64,000 bases of DNA from JABDGR01 sp964561455 (GTDB taxonomy: Bacteria; Verrucomicrobiota; Verrucomicrobiia; Opitutales; JABDGR01): NCBI GenBank assembly GCA_964561455.1, contig CAZLPS010000001.1, positions 1 through 64,000 on the forward strand, given 5' to 3'. Each line of letters starts with the position of its first letter. The stretch's first letter is position 1. The notes beneath the pieces were generated by a model. The model did no database searches and was not told where the DNA came from. It worked only from the letters and a program-made list of their open reading frames with translations. Below, one piece after another: positions 32,255 to 41,216 of this stretch. The translations under genes were made by a program, and so were the position numbers.

Positions 32255-33557
32255 ATGGGGTACCTTGTTTCCCGGCTGGCGGGGGAACGACCACCAACGT
32301 GGGCACCCTGGCGACAATGGAGGATGCGGGTTGAGTGGATGAATTTCCGTCATAGGTCAATACCCGGCAGGTCCCAGTTTCATTTGACGGCAAACGGGCT
32401 TGGTTCCAAAGGGCGTAAACCGCGGAACCGTCGCGCATGGTGAATTTCACCGTGGAAGGGCCTTCGGCCTTTGCCGTGGCAAAATCACCCACTGTCTTCG
32501 CCATCAAGTCGAACGTGCGATTCACGGCCTCACTGGGCGGCGTGCCGGGGTCGGAACCGACCAGAAAGATGACATCCGCGCCCTGGCTAAAATCAGTCGC
32601 AAAACCAGTCAGAACGCTGCGCGCGCGCTGATCATCAGTGGGTGGCGGCTGGCCGCGCTGGGAGATGGTAACGGGAAGCGCTTCGGTAATCCAAAAGTGC
32701 TTTCCACTGTATCCGAACTGATCCAACCATCGCCGATATTCCGGTCCATAAAATGACTCCGAGCCTCCGATGCTATGGATATTGCCCAAGTCGAAATAGC
32801 CGCGGGCGCCGCCAAGAATGGGCCGCCAATAGTTGACATGGTTAGCCAGCATTCCGGCCTGCCCCGCAAGCAGCACCACGGCTGCAGAGTCGGTTTTCTT
32901 AATCGTGGCATAGGATTGCTTGAGCAGATTCAGGTACGCTTGAGCGGTGTCCTGAAAGAAAGTTCCGCTTTCCTCCCTTAGCTCCGGCTCGTTGAGAATC
33001 TCCCAATGGCGGATGGGATACTGCAAGCCAGGCATATTGTGGATGCCATCTCCATCGTAGCGCTCAACCAAAGCCTGCAGCCATGCCGTATAGGCCTTCC
33101 AATCGTGGGGTGCGTACCGCCGGCTCGGCAGAAACTGGGGAAAGGCCTCGGGGGACACTTGCGGTTGATTCGCATAACCGGCGTTTTGGTCCCAGTCAGC
33201 AAAAGGCCAGATTGTTGCCAGAATGGCCACATGTTGCTTTTGCAATTGACGAACCGTCGCGTCTATTCGGGACCAATCATAGGTTCCGGGAGTGGTTTCG
33301 ACGTCTCCCCAGGAAAAAGGCCCGGGATGAGGCCGAAACCAAGCGCCGGAAAAATCCGCAGGCTGGTCCGGGCGGCCAATAGTCCCAAAATGGGATGTTC
33401 CCAAATCTTTTGGCCACGGCATGGTCAGATTGCCTGCGACCGCAGGTTTGCCCCCGGTTTCTGCCAACGGCACGTTGCCCGGAGAATTGGCACCACCAGT
33501 GCGGAGCGGACTGAAGGAGAGCCAACCAATGAGGACGCAAGTGAAGAATCTTTGCAT
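32241..33557 (-). CDS. Secreted clan-A glycoside hydrolase
   Basis: 438 residues with a signal peptide (FFTCVLIGWLSFSPLRTGGA). The barrel has an acid/base glutamate in WEILNEPELREESG and a nucleophile in HFWITEALPVTI. WFRPHPGPFSWGDVETTPG near residue 73 is typical of GH39/GH5-like enzymes. An Ig-like C-terminal segment (STVKFTMRDGSAVYALWNQA) follows. The exact family is not settled. The last residues (about GTPSAAR) are encoded by the prfB fragment, so the native C-terminus was replaced by at most a few residues. The gene sits between prfB and the fragment and looks inserted there. Confidence 0.8.
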   Translation of the reverse strand: MQRFFTCVLIGWLSFSPLRTGGANSPGNVPLAETGGKPAVAGNLTMPWPKDLGTSHFGTIGRPDQPADFSGAWFRPHPGPFSWGDVETTPGTYDWSRIDATVRQLQKQHVAILATIWPFADWDQNAGYANQPQVSPEAFPQFLPSRRYAPHDWKAYTAWLQALVERYDGDGIHNMPGLQYPIRHWEILNEPELREESGTFFQDTAQAYLNLLKQSYATIKKTDSAAVVLLAGQAGMLANHVNYWRPILGGARGYFDLGNIHSIGGSESFYGPEYRRWLDQFGYSGKHFWITEALPVTISQRGQPPPTDDQRARSVLTGFATDFSQGADVIFLVGSDPGTPPSEAVNRTFDLMAKTVGDFATAKAEGPSTVKFTMRDGSAVYALWNQARLPSNETGTCRVLTYDGNSSTQPASSIVARVPTLVVVPPPAGKQGTPSAAR

Positions 33558-33574
33558 GGAGGTTCCCCCAAGTT

Positions 33575-34721
33575 TTACTCTTCGATTTTAATGTCCTTGT
33601 TGCGTTTCAGCGGGCAGCCGGCGCGGAGCCACGCATTGATGAAGCCATCGAGGTCACCGTCCATCACCGCCTGCACGTTGCCAGTTTCGAAACCGGTGCG
33701 CAAGTCCTTCACGATTTGGTAAGGTTGGAAAACGTAACTGCGGATTTGGTGGCCCCAGCCAATATCGCCTTTTTCCCCGTAAAACCGCTCCATCTCGGCC
33801 CGCTTCTCGTCTTGGATTTTTTCGTAGAGTCGCGATTTCAGCGTCTTCATCGCGCGTTCCTTGTTCTTGAGCTGCGAGCGTTCGGTTTGGCAGGTGACGA
33901 CCAGGTTGGAGGGGATGTGTGTAATGCGAATCGCCGATTCGGTCTTATTCACATGCTGGCCGCCTTTGCCGCTCGAGCGGTACGTATCAATGCGCAGGTC
34001 GGCGTCATTGAGTTCGAGTTTAATGTCGTCGGCCAGTTCGGCCACGACGTCCACGGCGGCGAAGGACGTATGCCGGCGGCTGTTCGAGTCAAAGGGGCTG
34101 ATGCGCACGAGTCGGTGAACGCCGCGCTCGGCCTTGGCGTAGCCATAGGCGTAGGAGCCGATGACGCGAAACGTCGCCCGCGACAGCCCGGCTTCTTCGC
34201 CGGACATCAAGTCTTCGATTTCGACCTGGTAGCCGCGGCGCTCCGCCCAACGCGTGTACATGCGCAGCAGCATCTCCGCCCAGTCGCAGGATTCCGTGCC
34301 GCCGGCGCCGGCGTGGATGGTGACGATGGCGTTCGACTTGTCGAGCTTGCCGGTCAGGAAGGACTCGATCTCGAGTTTGTCGAGCTCCGGGAGCATGGTC
34401 GCGGCGGTCACGGCCGCTTCCTTGACGTAATCGCCGACCTCGGCTTCGTCTCCCTCCTGGATCAGGTCCACCATCGCCTGCAAATCGTCCAGCCGTTTGC
34501 GAAAGGCAACGATGGGATTGAAAATATTCTTTAGCCGGTGACCTTCGGCGATGACATCCTTGGCCTGGTCGGGTTTGTCCCAAAATCCCTGTTCGGCCAT
34601 TTGCACTTCGATGGCGGCTGCCGCCCGCTGCTTTTCCGGGACGTCAAAGAAACCTCCACAAATAACCGGCACGGCGGTTCAATTCGTCGAGCTGCGAGCG
34701 GACTTCGGGGGAAAGCTGCAT
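33575..34721 (-). CDS. prfB: Peptide chain release factor 2 with programmed +1 frameshift
   Basis: Release factor for UGA and UAA stops. Twenty-five codons from ATG 34721 lead to a UGA at 34646-34644. A +1 shift at CTT-TGA-C joins them to a 356-codon frame, giving about 381 residues. Family marks are the GGQ motif in TYRSSGKGGQHVNKTESAIR, the UGA-recognising SPF in VRISPFDSNSRRH, and HAGAGGTESCDWAEMLLRMY. The C-terminus LKRNKDIKIEE is duplicated at 32209. cysH lies 145 bases upstream on the same strand, with a word repeat between. Confidence 0.96.
34643..34657 (-). promoter_or_regulatory. RF2 autoregulatory frameshift site
   Basis: Minus strand reads GGAGG-TTT-CTT-TGA-C. The Shine-Dalgarno-like GGAGG sits three bases before the slippery CTT, the same geometry as in E. 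coli prfB. Scarce RF2 lets the ribosome slip past UGA and make more RF2. Confidence 0.93.
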
Positions 34722-34723
34722 GA

Positions 34724-34868
34724 GGAATTAAGATTTAAGATTTATGAATTATGAAGTAAAGACAATCCCTTGGTTGAAATTGAAGACGTTCCAAGCGCCT
34801 TGGCAACAGGCCGTGCCGATCCCACTTTGCAAAGACTTCCTAAATCATAACTCTTAAATCTTAAATCA
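34724..34868. repeat. Word repeat B, facing arms, between prfB and cysH
   Basis: GGAATTAAGATTTAAGATTT and following words at 34724-34756 face CTAAATCATAACTCTTAAAT and following words at 34838-34868. The right arm runs up to the cysH stop codon. Same family as at 543. Confidence 0.75.
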
Positions 34869-35597
34869 GATTTGGTAGTCCGCCCGGCCGTTGGACTCGT
34901 GCAATCCGCATTCGCGCTTGAGGCCGTTGAAGCGGGTTTCTTCGGCGGTCTGACCGGCGGTGAGGGGGGCGCTGCTGTGCACGTCGCCGACCGAGACATA
35001 GCCCTTTTCCCACAGGGGGTGGTAGGGGAGGTCGTTCTTGGTGAGATACTGGTAAATGTCGCGCTCGCTCCAGTCCACAATCGGATGGATTTTATAAGTC
35101 CGCTTTTGCAACTGGACGACGTCGAGGTGGCCGCGGGTGCTCGATTGCACGCGGCGCAGCCCGGCCAGCCACGCGGTCGCGCCCAATTCCTGCATGGCCC
35201 GGTTCATCGGCTCTACCTTGTTGAGAAAATTATACTTCTCCAGCCCTTCCCGGCCCTGTTCCCACAACTTGCCGTGGAGCGCTTCCTGGCGCGCGGCGGT
35301 GATCGGGGCCTGATAGACCTTGAGATTCAAATTAAGGCGCTTCGTGAGTTGGTCCGCGAACTGGTACGTTTCGGGAAAGAGATAACCCGTGTCCACAAAA
35401 ACCACGGGTATCTCCGGCACCACTTGCGTCACGAGGTGAAGCATGACCGCCGACTGGATGCCGAAGCTCGTGCTGACGATGAGCTTTTCGCCGAATTGCT
35501 CCGCTGCCCAGCGCACACGCTCTTCCGCCGACAGCCGTTCAAGGCGCTCGCTCTCGACCGGCAGGGTCTCCGGTTGCAACAGGGTGGCGGTGGGCAT
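34866..35597 (-). CDS. cysH: Phosphoadenylyl-sulfate (PAPS) reductase
   Basis: A 243-residue thioredoxin-dependent reductase that makes sulfite from activated sulfate. The PP-loop is LIVSTSFGIQSAVMLHL, VVFVDTGYLFPETYQFA follows, then AWLAGLRRVQSSTRG, and the catalytic C-terminal motif is KRECGLHE. That cysteine is the only one in the protein, so the two CC pairs of the iron-sulfur (APS-type) enzymes are missing; this predicts a PAPS-specific, cluster-free enzyme. No other sulfur-assimilation gene is adjacent. An unusual palindrome lies in its promoter. Confidence 0.95.
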   Translation of the reverse strand: MPTATLLQPETLPVESERLERLSAEERVRWAAEQFGEKLIVSTSFGIQSAVMLHLVTQVVPEIPVVFVDTGYLFPETYQFADQLTKRLNLNLKVYQAPITAARQEALHGKLWEQGREGLEKYNFLNKVEPMNRAMQELGATAWLAGLRRVQSSTRGHLDVVQLQKRTYKIHPIVDWSERDIYQYLTKNDLPYHPLWEKGYVSVGDVHSSAPLTAGQTAEETRFNGLKRECGLHESNGRADYQI

Positions 35598-35632
35598 GTT
35601 CTTAATATGACTATCTTGGGTAAGATAGTAAA
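35598..35632 (-). promoter_or_regulatory. cysH promoter with palindromic operator in the spacer
   Basis: On the minus strand TTTACT (35632-35627), 17 bases, CATATT (35609-35604), 6 bases, then the start codon. The palindrome ACTATCTT-ACCC-AAGATAGT (35629-35610) fills the spacer and overlaps the -35. A dimeric regulator bound there would block RNA polymerase. The mRNA would be leaderless. Confidence 0.55.
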
Positions 35633-35837
35633 CAATAAAATTGGAAGATTGACCTAACTAACTGGAAATAAGTAAGTTGCAGATATACCGAACCGGCATG
35701 ACCAGAGGTTCGTTATCAAAGCAAGCGCGGGTAGCCGATTTTGGGCCGCGAATAAGATTCGACACCGGCTCACGTCTGGGGCGAGAATCGAACTGGCGTC
35801 CTATTGCCCGGGATTATGCGCTGGCCGGAACTCTCCC

Positions 35838-36221
35838 ATGTCCCATCCCCAACAGGAATTGAAGCAAGTGGCACTGATTTTTTTTGGCGCGGCCTGTGGT
35901 GGAATTGTTGGCTATTACGGTTGTTTCTGGGTCGCCCAGCAGGGCTTCTATGGCATCATCCTGCCCGGCGCCTTGCTGAGTCTGGGCACGAATTTGGGAC
36001 GCAGCCGCCATCTGGCGGTGGCGGTAATTTGCGGATTGGCGGCGCTGACTCTGGGCTTTTTTACCGAATGGCGGCTGGCACCTTTTATCGCTGACGATGG
36101 CCTCAAATATTTTGTCACCCATCTGCAAGACCTCCAGCCGCTCACCATGATCCTTATCGCCGTTGGCGGCGTCATGGGCTTTTGGGCTCCCTACCGCCGC
36201 GGGCGGGTGATGGCTTGGTAA
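35838..36221 (+). CDS. Multi-pass membrane protein of unknown function
   Basis: 127 residues with four hydrophobic segments (ALIFFGAACGGIVGYYGCF, GIILPGALLSLGTNLG, LAVAVICGLAALTLGFF, LTMILIAVGGVMGFW) and a basic end. The glycine-rich helices suggest close packing. No family recognised. The 240 bases before it contain no gene apart from the cysH promoter region. Confidence 0.55.
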   Translation: MSHPQQELKQVALIFFGAACGGIVGYYGCFWVAQQGFYGIILPGALLSLGTNLGRSRHLAVAVICGLAALTLGFFTEWRLAPFIADDGLKYFVTHLQDLQPLTMILIAVGGVMGFWAPYRRGRVMAW

Positions 36222-36293
36222 CGCCACTGGGCGGCGGCGCCACGCTCTGGCGTCCTGGCTTGCCCCGACGGATAAAAGAAGCACGATGGCAGC

Positions 36294-37682
36294 GTGAGCG
36301 AAATTTTGGAAAATGTCCCCCTCCCGCCGGAATTGGCGCACGTCGTTGCCGACGTGGCGCAGCGCGTGCGCGCCTCGGGCGGCCGCGCCCTCCTTGTCGG
36401 CGGCTGCGTGCGCGACGCTTTGATGGGCGTGGTGGCAAAGGACGCCGACCTCGAAGTCTTTGGCCTCGAGCCGGCGGTGCTGGAGAAGCTTGTGGCCTCG
36501 GCGTATTCCGTCATCACCGTCGGCAAAAGTTTCGGCGTTTTAAAAATTCGCGGATTGGAACTGGACATCTCCCTGCCGCGGCGGGAGCGCCGCACGGGGC
36601 CGCTCCATACGGATTTTGCCGTGGATGCCGACCCCCACATGTCGTTTCACGATGCCGCCGCCCGACGCGATTTCACCCTCAACGCCATTTCGTGGGACCC
36701 ATTGACGCGCGAGATGATTGACCCATTCAATGGCGCGGCCGATTTGCGCGCGAAAGTTCTGCGGCACACGACCGAGCGTTTCTCCGAGGACCCCCTGCGC
36801 GTGCTGCGCGCAATGCAGTTATGTGCGCGCTTTGAACTGACCATCGCTCCCGAAACCATTGCCCTGTGCGCGACCCTGACGATGGAGGGGATCTCGAGCG
36901 AACGCGTGTTCGAGGAATGGCAAAAACTTTTGGTGAAGGGAAAGAAGCCATCGCTTGGCCTGGAGTTCCTGCGCGCCTGCGGCTGGGTCAAGTTCTTCCC
37001 CGAGCTGGCGGCGCTGATCGGCTGCCCGCAGGACACCAAGTGGCATCCCGAGGGCGACGTGTGGATCCACACGTTGCACTGCCTCGATGCCTTTGCCGCC
37101 CGTAAAACCGGTGATGCGTGGGAGGACTTGGTCGTGGGCCTCGCCGTGCTGTGCCACGACTTGGGCAAACCCGCCACTACCACCCACGAGGAGGATGGTC
37201 ACATCCGCTCGCTGGGCCACGAAGCCGAGGGCCAGCAGCCGACATTGGCGCTCCTCGCCCGGCTCACCCACCACAAAGAACTCATTGACAGCGTCCTGCC
37301 CCTCGTGCTCTGCCACATGCGCCCGCGCGAACTGATGCTCAGCAAGGCCGGCGACAGCGCCATCCGTCGTCTCGCCAAAAAAGTCGGCCGCATTGACCGT
37401 CTCGCCCGCGTGGACGAGGCCGACCGCTGGGGCCGCCCCCCGCTCACGCCCGACGAACCCGGTGGTGGCCAGTGGCTCCTTGAACGGGCCGAGCAACTCG
37501 CCGTGGCGAGCAACGTCCCCGCGCCAATTGTATTGGGCCGCCACCTCATTGCCGCGGGTTTGACGCCCGGGCCGCGCTTCAAGGAAATCCTTAACGCGTG
37601 CTTCGAAGCACAGTTGGATGGAAAATTTACGGATCTGGCGGGCGGGGAAGCTTTTCTTGCCGAATTACTCCAAAAGCGGTAA
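36294..37682 (+). CDS. cca: CCA tRNA nucleotidyltransferase with HD domain
   Basis: A 462-residue class II nucleotidyltransferase that adds or repairs the tRNA 3' CCA (or poly(A)-type tails). The head has ALLVGGCVRDALMG (GGxVRD), the metal site DADLEVFGL, then RRDFTLNAISWDP and TERFSEDPLRVLRAMQLCAR. An HD domain follows (GLAVLCHDLGKPATT). Start is GTG at 36294. Whether it adds CCA or only A cannot be told by eye. The gene after it starts at 37693. Confidence 0.9.
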   Translation: MSEILENVPLPPELAHVVADVAQRVRASGGRALLVGGCVRDALMGVVAKDADLEVFGLEPAVLEKLVASAYSVITVGKSFGVLKIRGLELDISLPRRERRTGPLHTDFAVDADPHMSFHDAAARRDFTLNAISWDPLTREMIDPFNGAADLRAKVLRHTTERFSEDPLRVLRAMQLCARFELTIAPETIALCATLTMEGISSERVFEEWQKLLVKGKKPSLGLEFLRACGWVKFFPELAALIGCPQDTKWHPEGDVWIHTLHCLDAFAARKTGDAWEDLVVGLAVLCHDLGKPATTTHEEDGHIRSLGHEAEGQQPTLALLARLTHHKELIDSVLPLVLCHMRPRELMLSKAGDSAIRRLAKKVGRIDRLARVDEADRWGRPPLTPDEPGGGQWLLERAEQLAVASNVPAPIVLGRHLIAAGLTPGPRFKEILNACFEAQLDGKFTDLAGGEAFLAELLQKR

Positions 37683-37692
37683 AGTCGGGGGC

Positions 37693-37995
37693 GTGAGTAC
37701 ATCCCGAGATAGACAAAGGCGAATATTTTTCGTCATGGGAAATATTGGATCGTTGGCTATTGCGATATTGCTGGCTCCCATGAATATGGAAAGTGACAAA
37801 GATCCCGTGGAGTCAATATACATTGAAGTTTTCATGGTTTTTTATGCACTGTCGTTGTATAAAATGATCAAGCATTTTAGTGATACCGCCGGTGCGAAAT
37901 TGACGTTGTGGACCGTCTTGCATTTGGCTTCTGCATTTATCGCCGTGTTAACTTTGATACTTATCTATGACGTAATCGCCAAAGCTTTCCGGTAA
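37693..37995 (+). CDS. Small multi-pass membrane protein
   Basis: 100 residues with three hydrophobic stretches (VMGNIGSLAIAILLAPM, IEVFMVFYALSLYKMI, VLHLASAFIAVLTLILIY) after a short basic start. GTG start, 10 bases after the cca stop. AT-richer than its neighbours. No family recognised. Confidence 0.45.
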   Translation: MSTSRDRQRRIFFVMGNIGSLAIAILLAPMNMESDKDPVESIYIEVFMVFYALSLYKMIKHFSDTAGAKLTLWTVLHLASAFIAVLTLILIYDVIAKAFR

Positions 37996-38166
37996 ACAGC
38001 GGGATAAAAATGTCATGCCGGAAATGTCCCGATTCCCCCGACGATGGATTGAGTTTTTTCCTTATCCGCCGCCGATGATGCACCCCGTGTAATAGAAGGG
38101 CCTGTGACGTCTTCTAAGTTGGTATCCGAAGCGGGCACTCTTCGGTTGCGATCCGCGAGCGAGAAT

Positions 38167-39375
38167 TTAACTTTCGACCGACTGCAGAATTTTTACCCCG
38201 ACTTGATCGGCGACCAGGCGTCCGGCCAAGGTGAGTTTGAGGATGCCGCCGGACATTTCCAAGAGACCGTCCGCAAGTAAGTCGCGCCACAAGGGCTCAA
38301 GCCCAGCGAAATTAAAATCGATGAATCTCTTTTCCAGACCGGCGAGATTAACTCCGCGGTTGAGGCGCAGACCGAAGATCAAGGCATCAGCGGCAAGCAG
38401 CGCCGGGGTGAGCGCAATTTCATCCACTCGGTCAAGTTTACCCGCATTAACGCCCTTCAGCCAGCGTTCCAAATCGGGTGGGTTGGCGAAGCGGCGGCCT
38501 TGAAATTGGGAAGCGGCGGCCGGGCCGAGACCGAGCCACTCCTGCATCGCCCACGTGTCCAGGTTATGCGCGCACTCGCGGCCGGGGCGCGCGTAATTGG
38601 AAATCTCGTATTGGTGGTATCCTGCGGCTTCGAGGAAATCCCAGGTCGCTTCATACATGGCGGCGTCCACTTGGATGTCCGGGCGCACTTGTCCCTTGGA
38701 AAGTTTCAGCCAGAGCACCGTGTCTTCTTCAAAGGTCAGGCAATAGGTGGAGAGATGGGCTGGGGCGAGGCGCACGGCTTCGGTCAAGTCAGCCAGCCAC
38801 GCGGCTTGCGTCTGGCCGGGCACGGAGAAAATCAAATCGAGGTTTAGATTCTTGAACCCGGCGGCGCGAATGGCGTCAATCGCGGCGTAAATTTGCGCGG
38901 GCGAATGCCGGCGGCCGAGGCCGGCCAGCGTGGCCGGGTCAAAACTTTGCACGCCGAGCGAAATGCGGTTGACGCCCAAATCGCGCAGAACTTCCAGTTT
39001 ATCCGTTTTGACGGACGAAGGCGCCATCTCGATGGTCCATTCGCGCGGGGGTGCGCCGAGATGATCGAGCAACGTCCTACCGAGGCGCTCCAAATCACGG
39101 GCGGGCAGGGCACTGGGCGTGCCGCCGCCCCAGAAAATCGTATCCGCCGGCCGATGCGGCCCGACAAGAGCAAGTTCGCGCTCGATGCCGGTGAGGTAGC
39201 GGTCCAAGTCCTCCCGGCGGGGAGCTTCCTGATAAAAGGCGCAGAAATCGCAAGTCGAGGCGCAAAACGGAACATGCACGTAAATTCCCAGCGCAACGCG
39301 GCCGGATTCCGCGCGGGTGGGGTTTTTGCTGGTTGCCAATAGGGGGGCCGTCGGCGGTGGTAGTTTTGCTTGCAC
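38167..39375 (-). CDS. hemW: HemW-like radical SAM protein
   Basis: A 402-residue radical SAM protein of the HemN/HemW family. LGIYVHVPFCASTCDFCAFY carries the CxxxCxxC cluster at about residues 38-45. DTIFWGGGTPSALPA and GVNRISLGVQSFDPATLAGL are standard. It lacks the extended N-terminus and extra cysteine of true coproporphyrinogen oxidase HemN and matches HemW, thought to handle heme in assembly. EISNYARPGRECAHNLDTWA is typical of this group. Alone on the minus strand. Confidence 0.9.
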   Translation of the reverse strand: MQAKLPPPTAPLLATSKNPTRAESGRVALGIYVHVPFCASTCDFCAFYQEAPRREDLDRYLTGIERELALVGPHRPADTIFWGGGTPSALPARDLERLGRTLLDHLGAPPREWTIEMAPSSVKTDKLEVLRDLGVNRISLGVQSFDPATLAGLGRRHSPAQIYAAIDAIRAAGFKNLNLDLIFSVPGQTQAAWLADLTEAVRLAPAHLSTYCLTFEEDTVLWLKLSKGQVRPDIQVDAAMYEATWDFLEAAGYHQYEISNYARPGRECAHNLDTWAMQEWLGLGPAAASQFQGRRFANPPDLERWLKGVNAGKLDRVDEIALTPALLAADALIFGLRLNRGVNLAGLEKRFIDFNFAGLEPLWRDLLADGLLEMSGGILKLTLAGRLVADQVGVKILQSVES

Positions 39376-39420
39376 GGGAAGGGTTTAACGCATTAAGGTT
39401 ACAAGTTCGCGCATTATCAC

Positions 39421-40467
39421 ATGAAAGCCAAGCACATCCCGCTTCTCGCCACCCTGGCCCTTGCCGCCGCCTTTGCGGCGTGCAACCACCCGGTCGTCAA
39501 TGTCACGCTGCCGCAGGCCGCGGAAAACCAATCGCACATTTATACGCTGTTCGTCAATGCGCGGATCAACAAGGCCAACCTGGTTCCAGGCACGTTGAAG
39601 GCGTTTATCACCATCGAGGGTGAAGAGCACGAAATGTCCGCTGCGCCCTACGGCGACCAGATTTTCCAGTACGACTACGCGATGCCGGCCAATTACTCGC
39701 TGGCCAAATACTTCTTTACCGTCCGTTACGACGAACTCGTTACTGGTCTGGTCAAACACCGGCAAATTGACCCGGATGCCTCGCAGATTTACACGCTCAA
39801 TATTGTCAACCGCTACGTCTTGGAAATGGAATCCGTGCGCGGCCCGGTCGGTGCCGTGGTGGCCGTGGTCGGCCGCGGGTTCAATCCCGCGGATCACATT
39901 ATGATCGGAGGCACGTGGGCGCCGACGACCGTCGCTTCCAGCAATGCCCTGACTTTTGCCGTGCCGCCCCTCGCGCCGGGAGACTATCCCGTCGAGTGGC
40001 ATGCCGGTTCGGAAGTTTTCCAAATCGGCGCCTTCCATGTGGATGCCTCCAATTTGACGGCGACGCCGGCCAGCATCGAAGTGGCCGCAACCGCCAACGC
40101 CACGCTGACGATTTCGATGGAGCAATTGGCGCCCCAAGGCGGCATTCCCTTTGAGGTGCTGACCGATGTCCCGCAAAGCGTCATCATGCCCAAAGAAATA
40201 GTAATCCCGGGCGGCCAGCGCAGCGCGACGGTGACCATCACCGGCGGCTCGCCGGGTTCAGGCAGCCTGCACATCAGCGCGCCGGGCTTCTACCGCGCGG
40301 TGACGACGATCAAAGTGAATGAAGCGCCGCCGGCGCCTGCGCCGGTAGTTGCCCCAGTTGCTGCGCCCGTCGAAGCCGCACCGGCTCCGGCTGCGCCGAC
40401 AGCCACACCTGCGACCCCGGAGACACCGCCGGCGAAACTACCGGCGGCCGCAGTGATGGGGAGTTAG
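39421..40467 (+). CDS. IPT/TIG-domain lipoprotein
   Basis: 348 residues with a lipoprotein signal (LLATLALAAAFAAC). After a beta-rich first part, residues about 140-200 form an IPT/TIG Ig-like fold (VRGPVGAVVAVVGRGFNP, then TFAVPPLAPGDYPVEW). A second beta region follows, and the last 50 residues are Pro/Ala-rich low complexity. Probably a surface or periplasmic protein; no enzymatic motif. Divergent from hemW with 45 bases between starts. Confidence 0.7.
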   Translation: MKAKHIPLLATLALAAAFAACNHPVVNVTLPQAAENQSHIYTLFVNARINKANLVPGTLKAFITIEGEEHEMSAAPYGDQIFQYDYAMPANYSLAKYFFTVRYDELVTGLVKHRQIDPDASQIYTLNIVNRYVLEMESVRGPVGAVVAVVGRGFNPADHIMIGGTWAPTTVASSNALTFAVPPLAPGDYPVEWHAGSEVFQIGAFHVDASNLTATPASIEVAATANATLTISMEQLAPQGGIPFEVLTDVPQSVIMPKEIVIPGGQRSATVTITGGSPGSGSLHISAPGFYRAVTTIKVNEAPPAPAPVVAPVAAPVEAAPAPAAPTATPATPETPPAKLPAAAVMGS

Positions 40468-40494
40468 GGATTGGCGGGGTGCGGCTTTGGGAGA

Positions 40495-40529
40495 TTGACC
40501 AGTGCCATTCATCGAGGTAACATGCCCCC
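40495..40529 (+). promoter_or_regulatory. Leaderless-type promoter of the HicBA module
   Basis: TTGACC at 40495-40500, 17 bases, TAACAT at 40518-40523, then 6 bases to the ATG at 40530. No ribosome binding site fits between. Confidence 0.6.
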
Positions 40530-40745
40530 ATGAAGAACCAGTTTACTGCCATCATTGAGCGCGGTGACAAGTTTCTCATTGCCACTTGCCCGGAAGTGCC
40601 GGAGGCGCATGGCCAGGGCGCAACCCGCGAAAAATGCCTGCGCGACTTGGCGGCATCCATTGAAAGTGTGCTTGAATACCGGCGCGAAGAAGCGCTGGCG
40701 AACTTGAGGGCCGGTTCGGAAAGGGCGGTCGTTAACGTAATATGA
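40530..40745 (+). CDS. hicB: HicB-family antitoxin
   Basis: A 71-residue partial-RNase-H-like fold: QFTAIIERGDKFLIATCPEV followed by GATREKCLRDLAASIESVLE. It is the short form, without a C-terminal DNA-binding domain. It should bind and silence HicA. It overlaps the toxin start by four bases. Confidence 0.88.
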   Translation: MKNQFTAIIERGDKFLIATCPEVPEAHGQGATREKCLRDLAASIESVLEYRREEALANLRAGSERAVVNVI

Positions 40746-40936
40746 AGCGGCGGGAATTGTTGCGGTACCTGGAAGCAGGCGGCTGTTTTTGTGCGCGCGA
40801 CTCCGGTCCTCATTCGATCTGGAAAAACCCGCTGACGAACGCCATCCAACCCGTGCCCCGGCATACGGAAATTGATTCGCATTTGGCCCGCCGAATTTGC
40901 CGGAGGCTTTCCCTTCCCGATCCACCGGCGAAATGA
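40742..40936 (+). CDS. hicA: HicA-family mRNA interferase toxin
   Basis: 64 residues of the double-stranded-RNA-binding-like HicA fold: KRRELLRYLEAGGCFCARDS then GPHSIWKNP, with the catalytic histidine in the G-x-H-x-x-W position, and VPRHTEIDSHLARRICRRL at the end. Looks intact. Antitoxin-first order, as in many HicBA pairs. Confidence 0.88.
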   Translation: MKRRELLRYLEAGGCFCARDSGPHSIWKNPLTNAIQPVPRHTEIDSHLARRICRRLSLPDPPAK

Positions 40937-41216
40937 ATTCTCGGAGAAGTGGTTTTAATGAAGGCCAATTCCGACGCCGTGAAACTGCTCGTGGAAAAAA
41001 GCATACCCTGCAACGACTGGCTGGATTAATTGATCAATGCGCAAACGGGCTTGAAACCCGGAAATTGACCAAGTGATTTTTCTGTGGTGAAATTTGCCGT
41101 CCCAGTGGACCTGAGTGGCGGTTGACGGGACGTTCCGATTGGATGCAATTGAGGCGGACACGGCGGCGGGAACCTGTTACGTTTTGGGCCCGGCCTCGTC
41201 TTAATTGGTGAAACCC

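Noticed and set aside
40958..41029. 23-codon frame between hicA and the sigma factor gene
   Set aside because: Too short, no promoter or ribosome binding site, and no similarity that I recognise.
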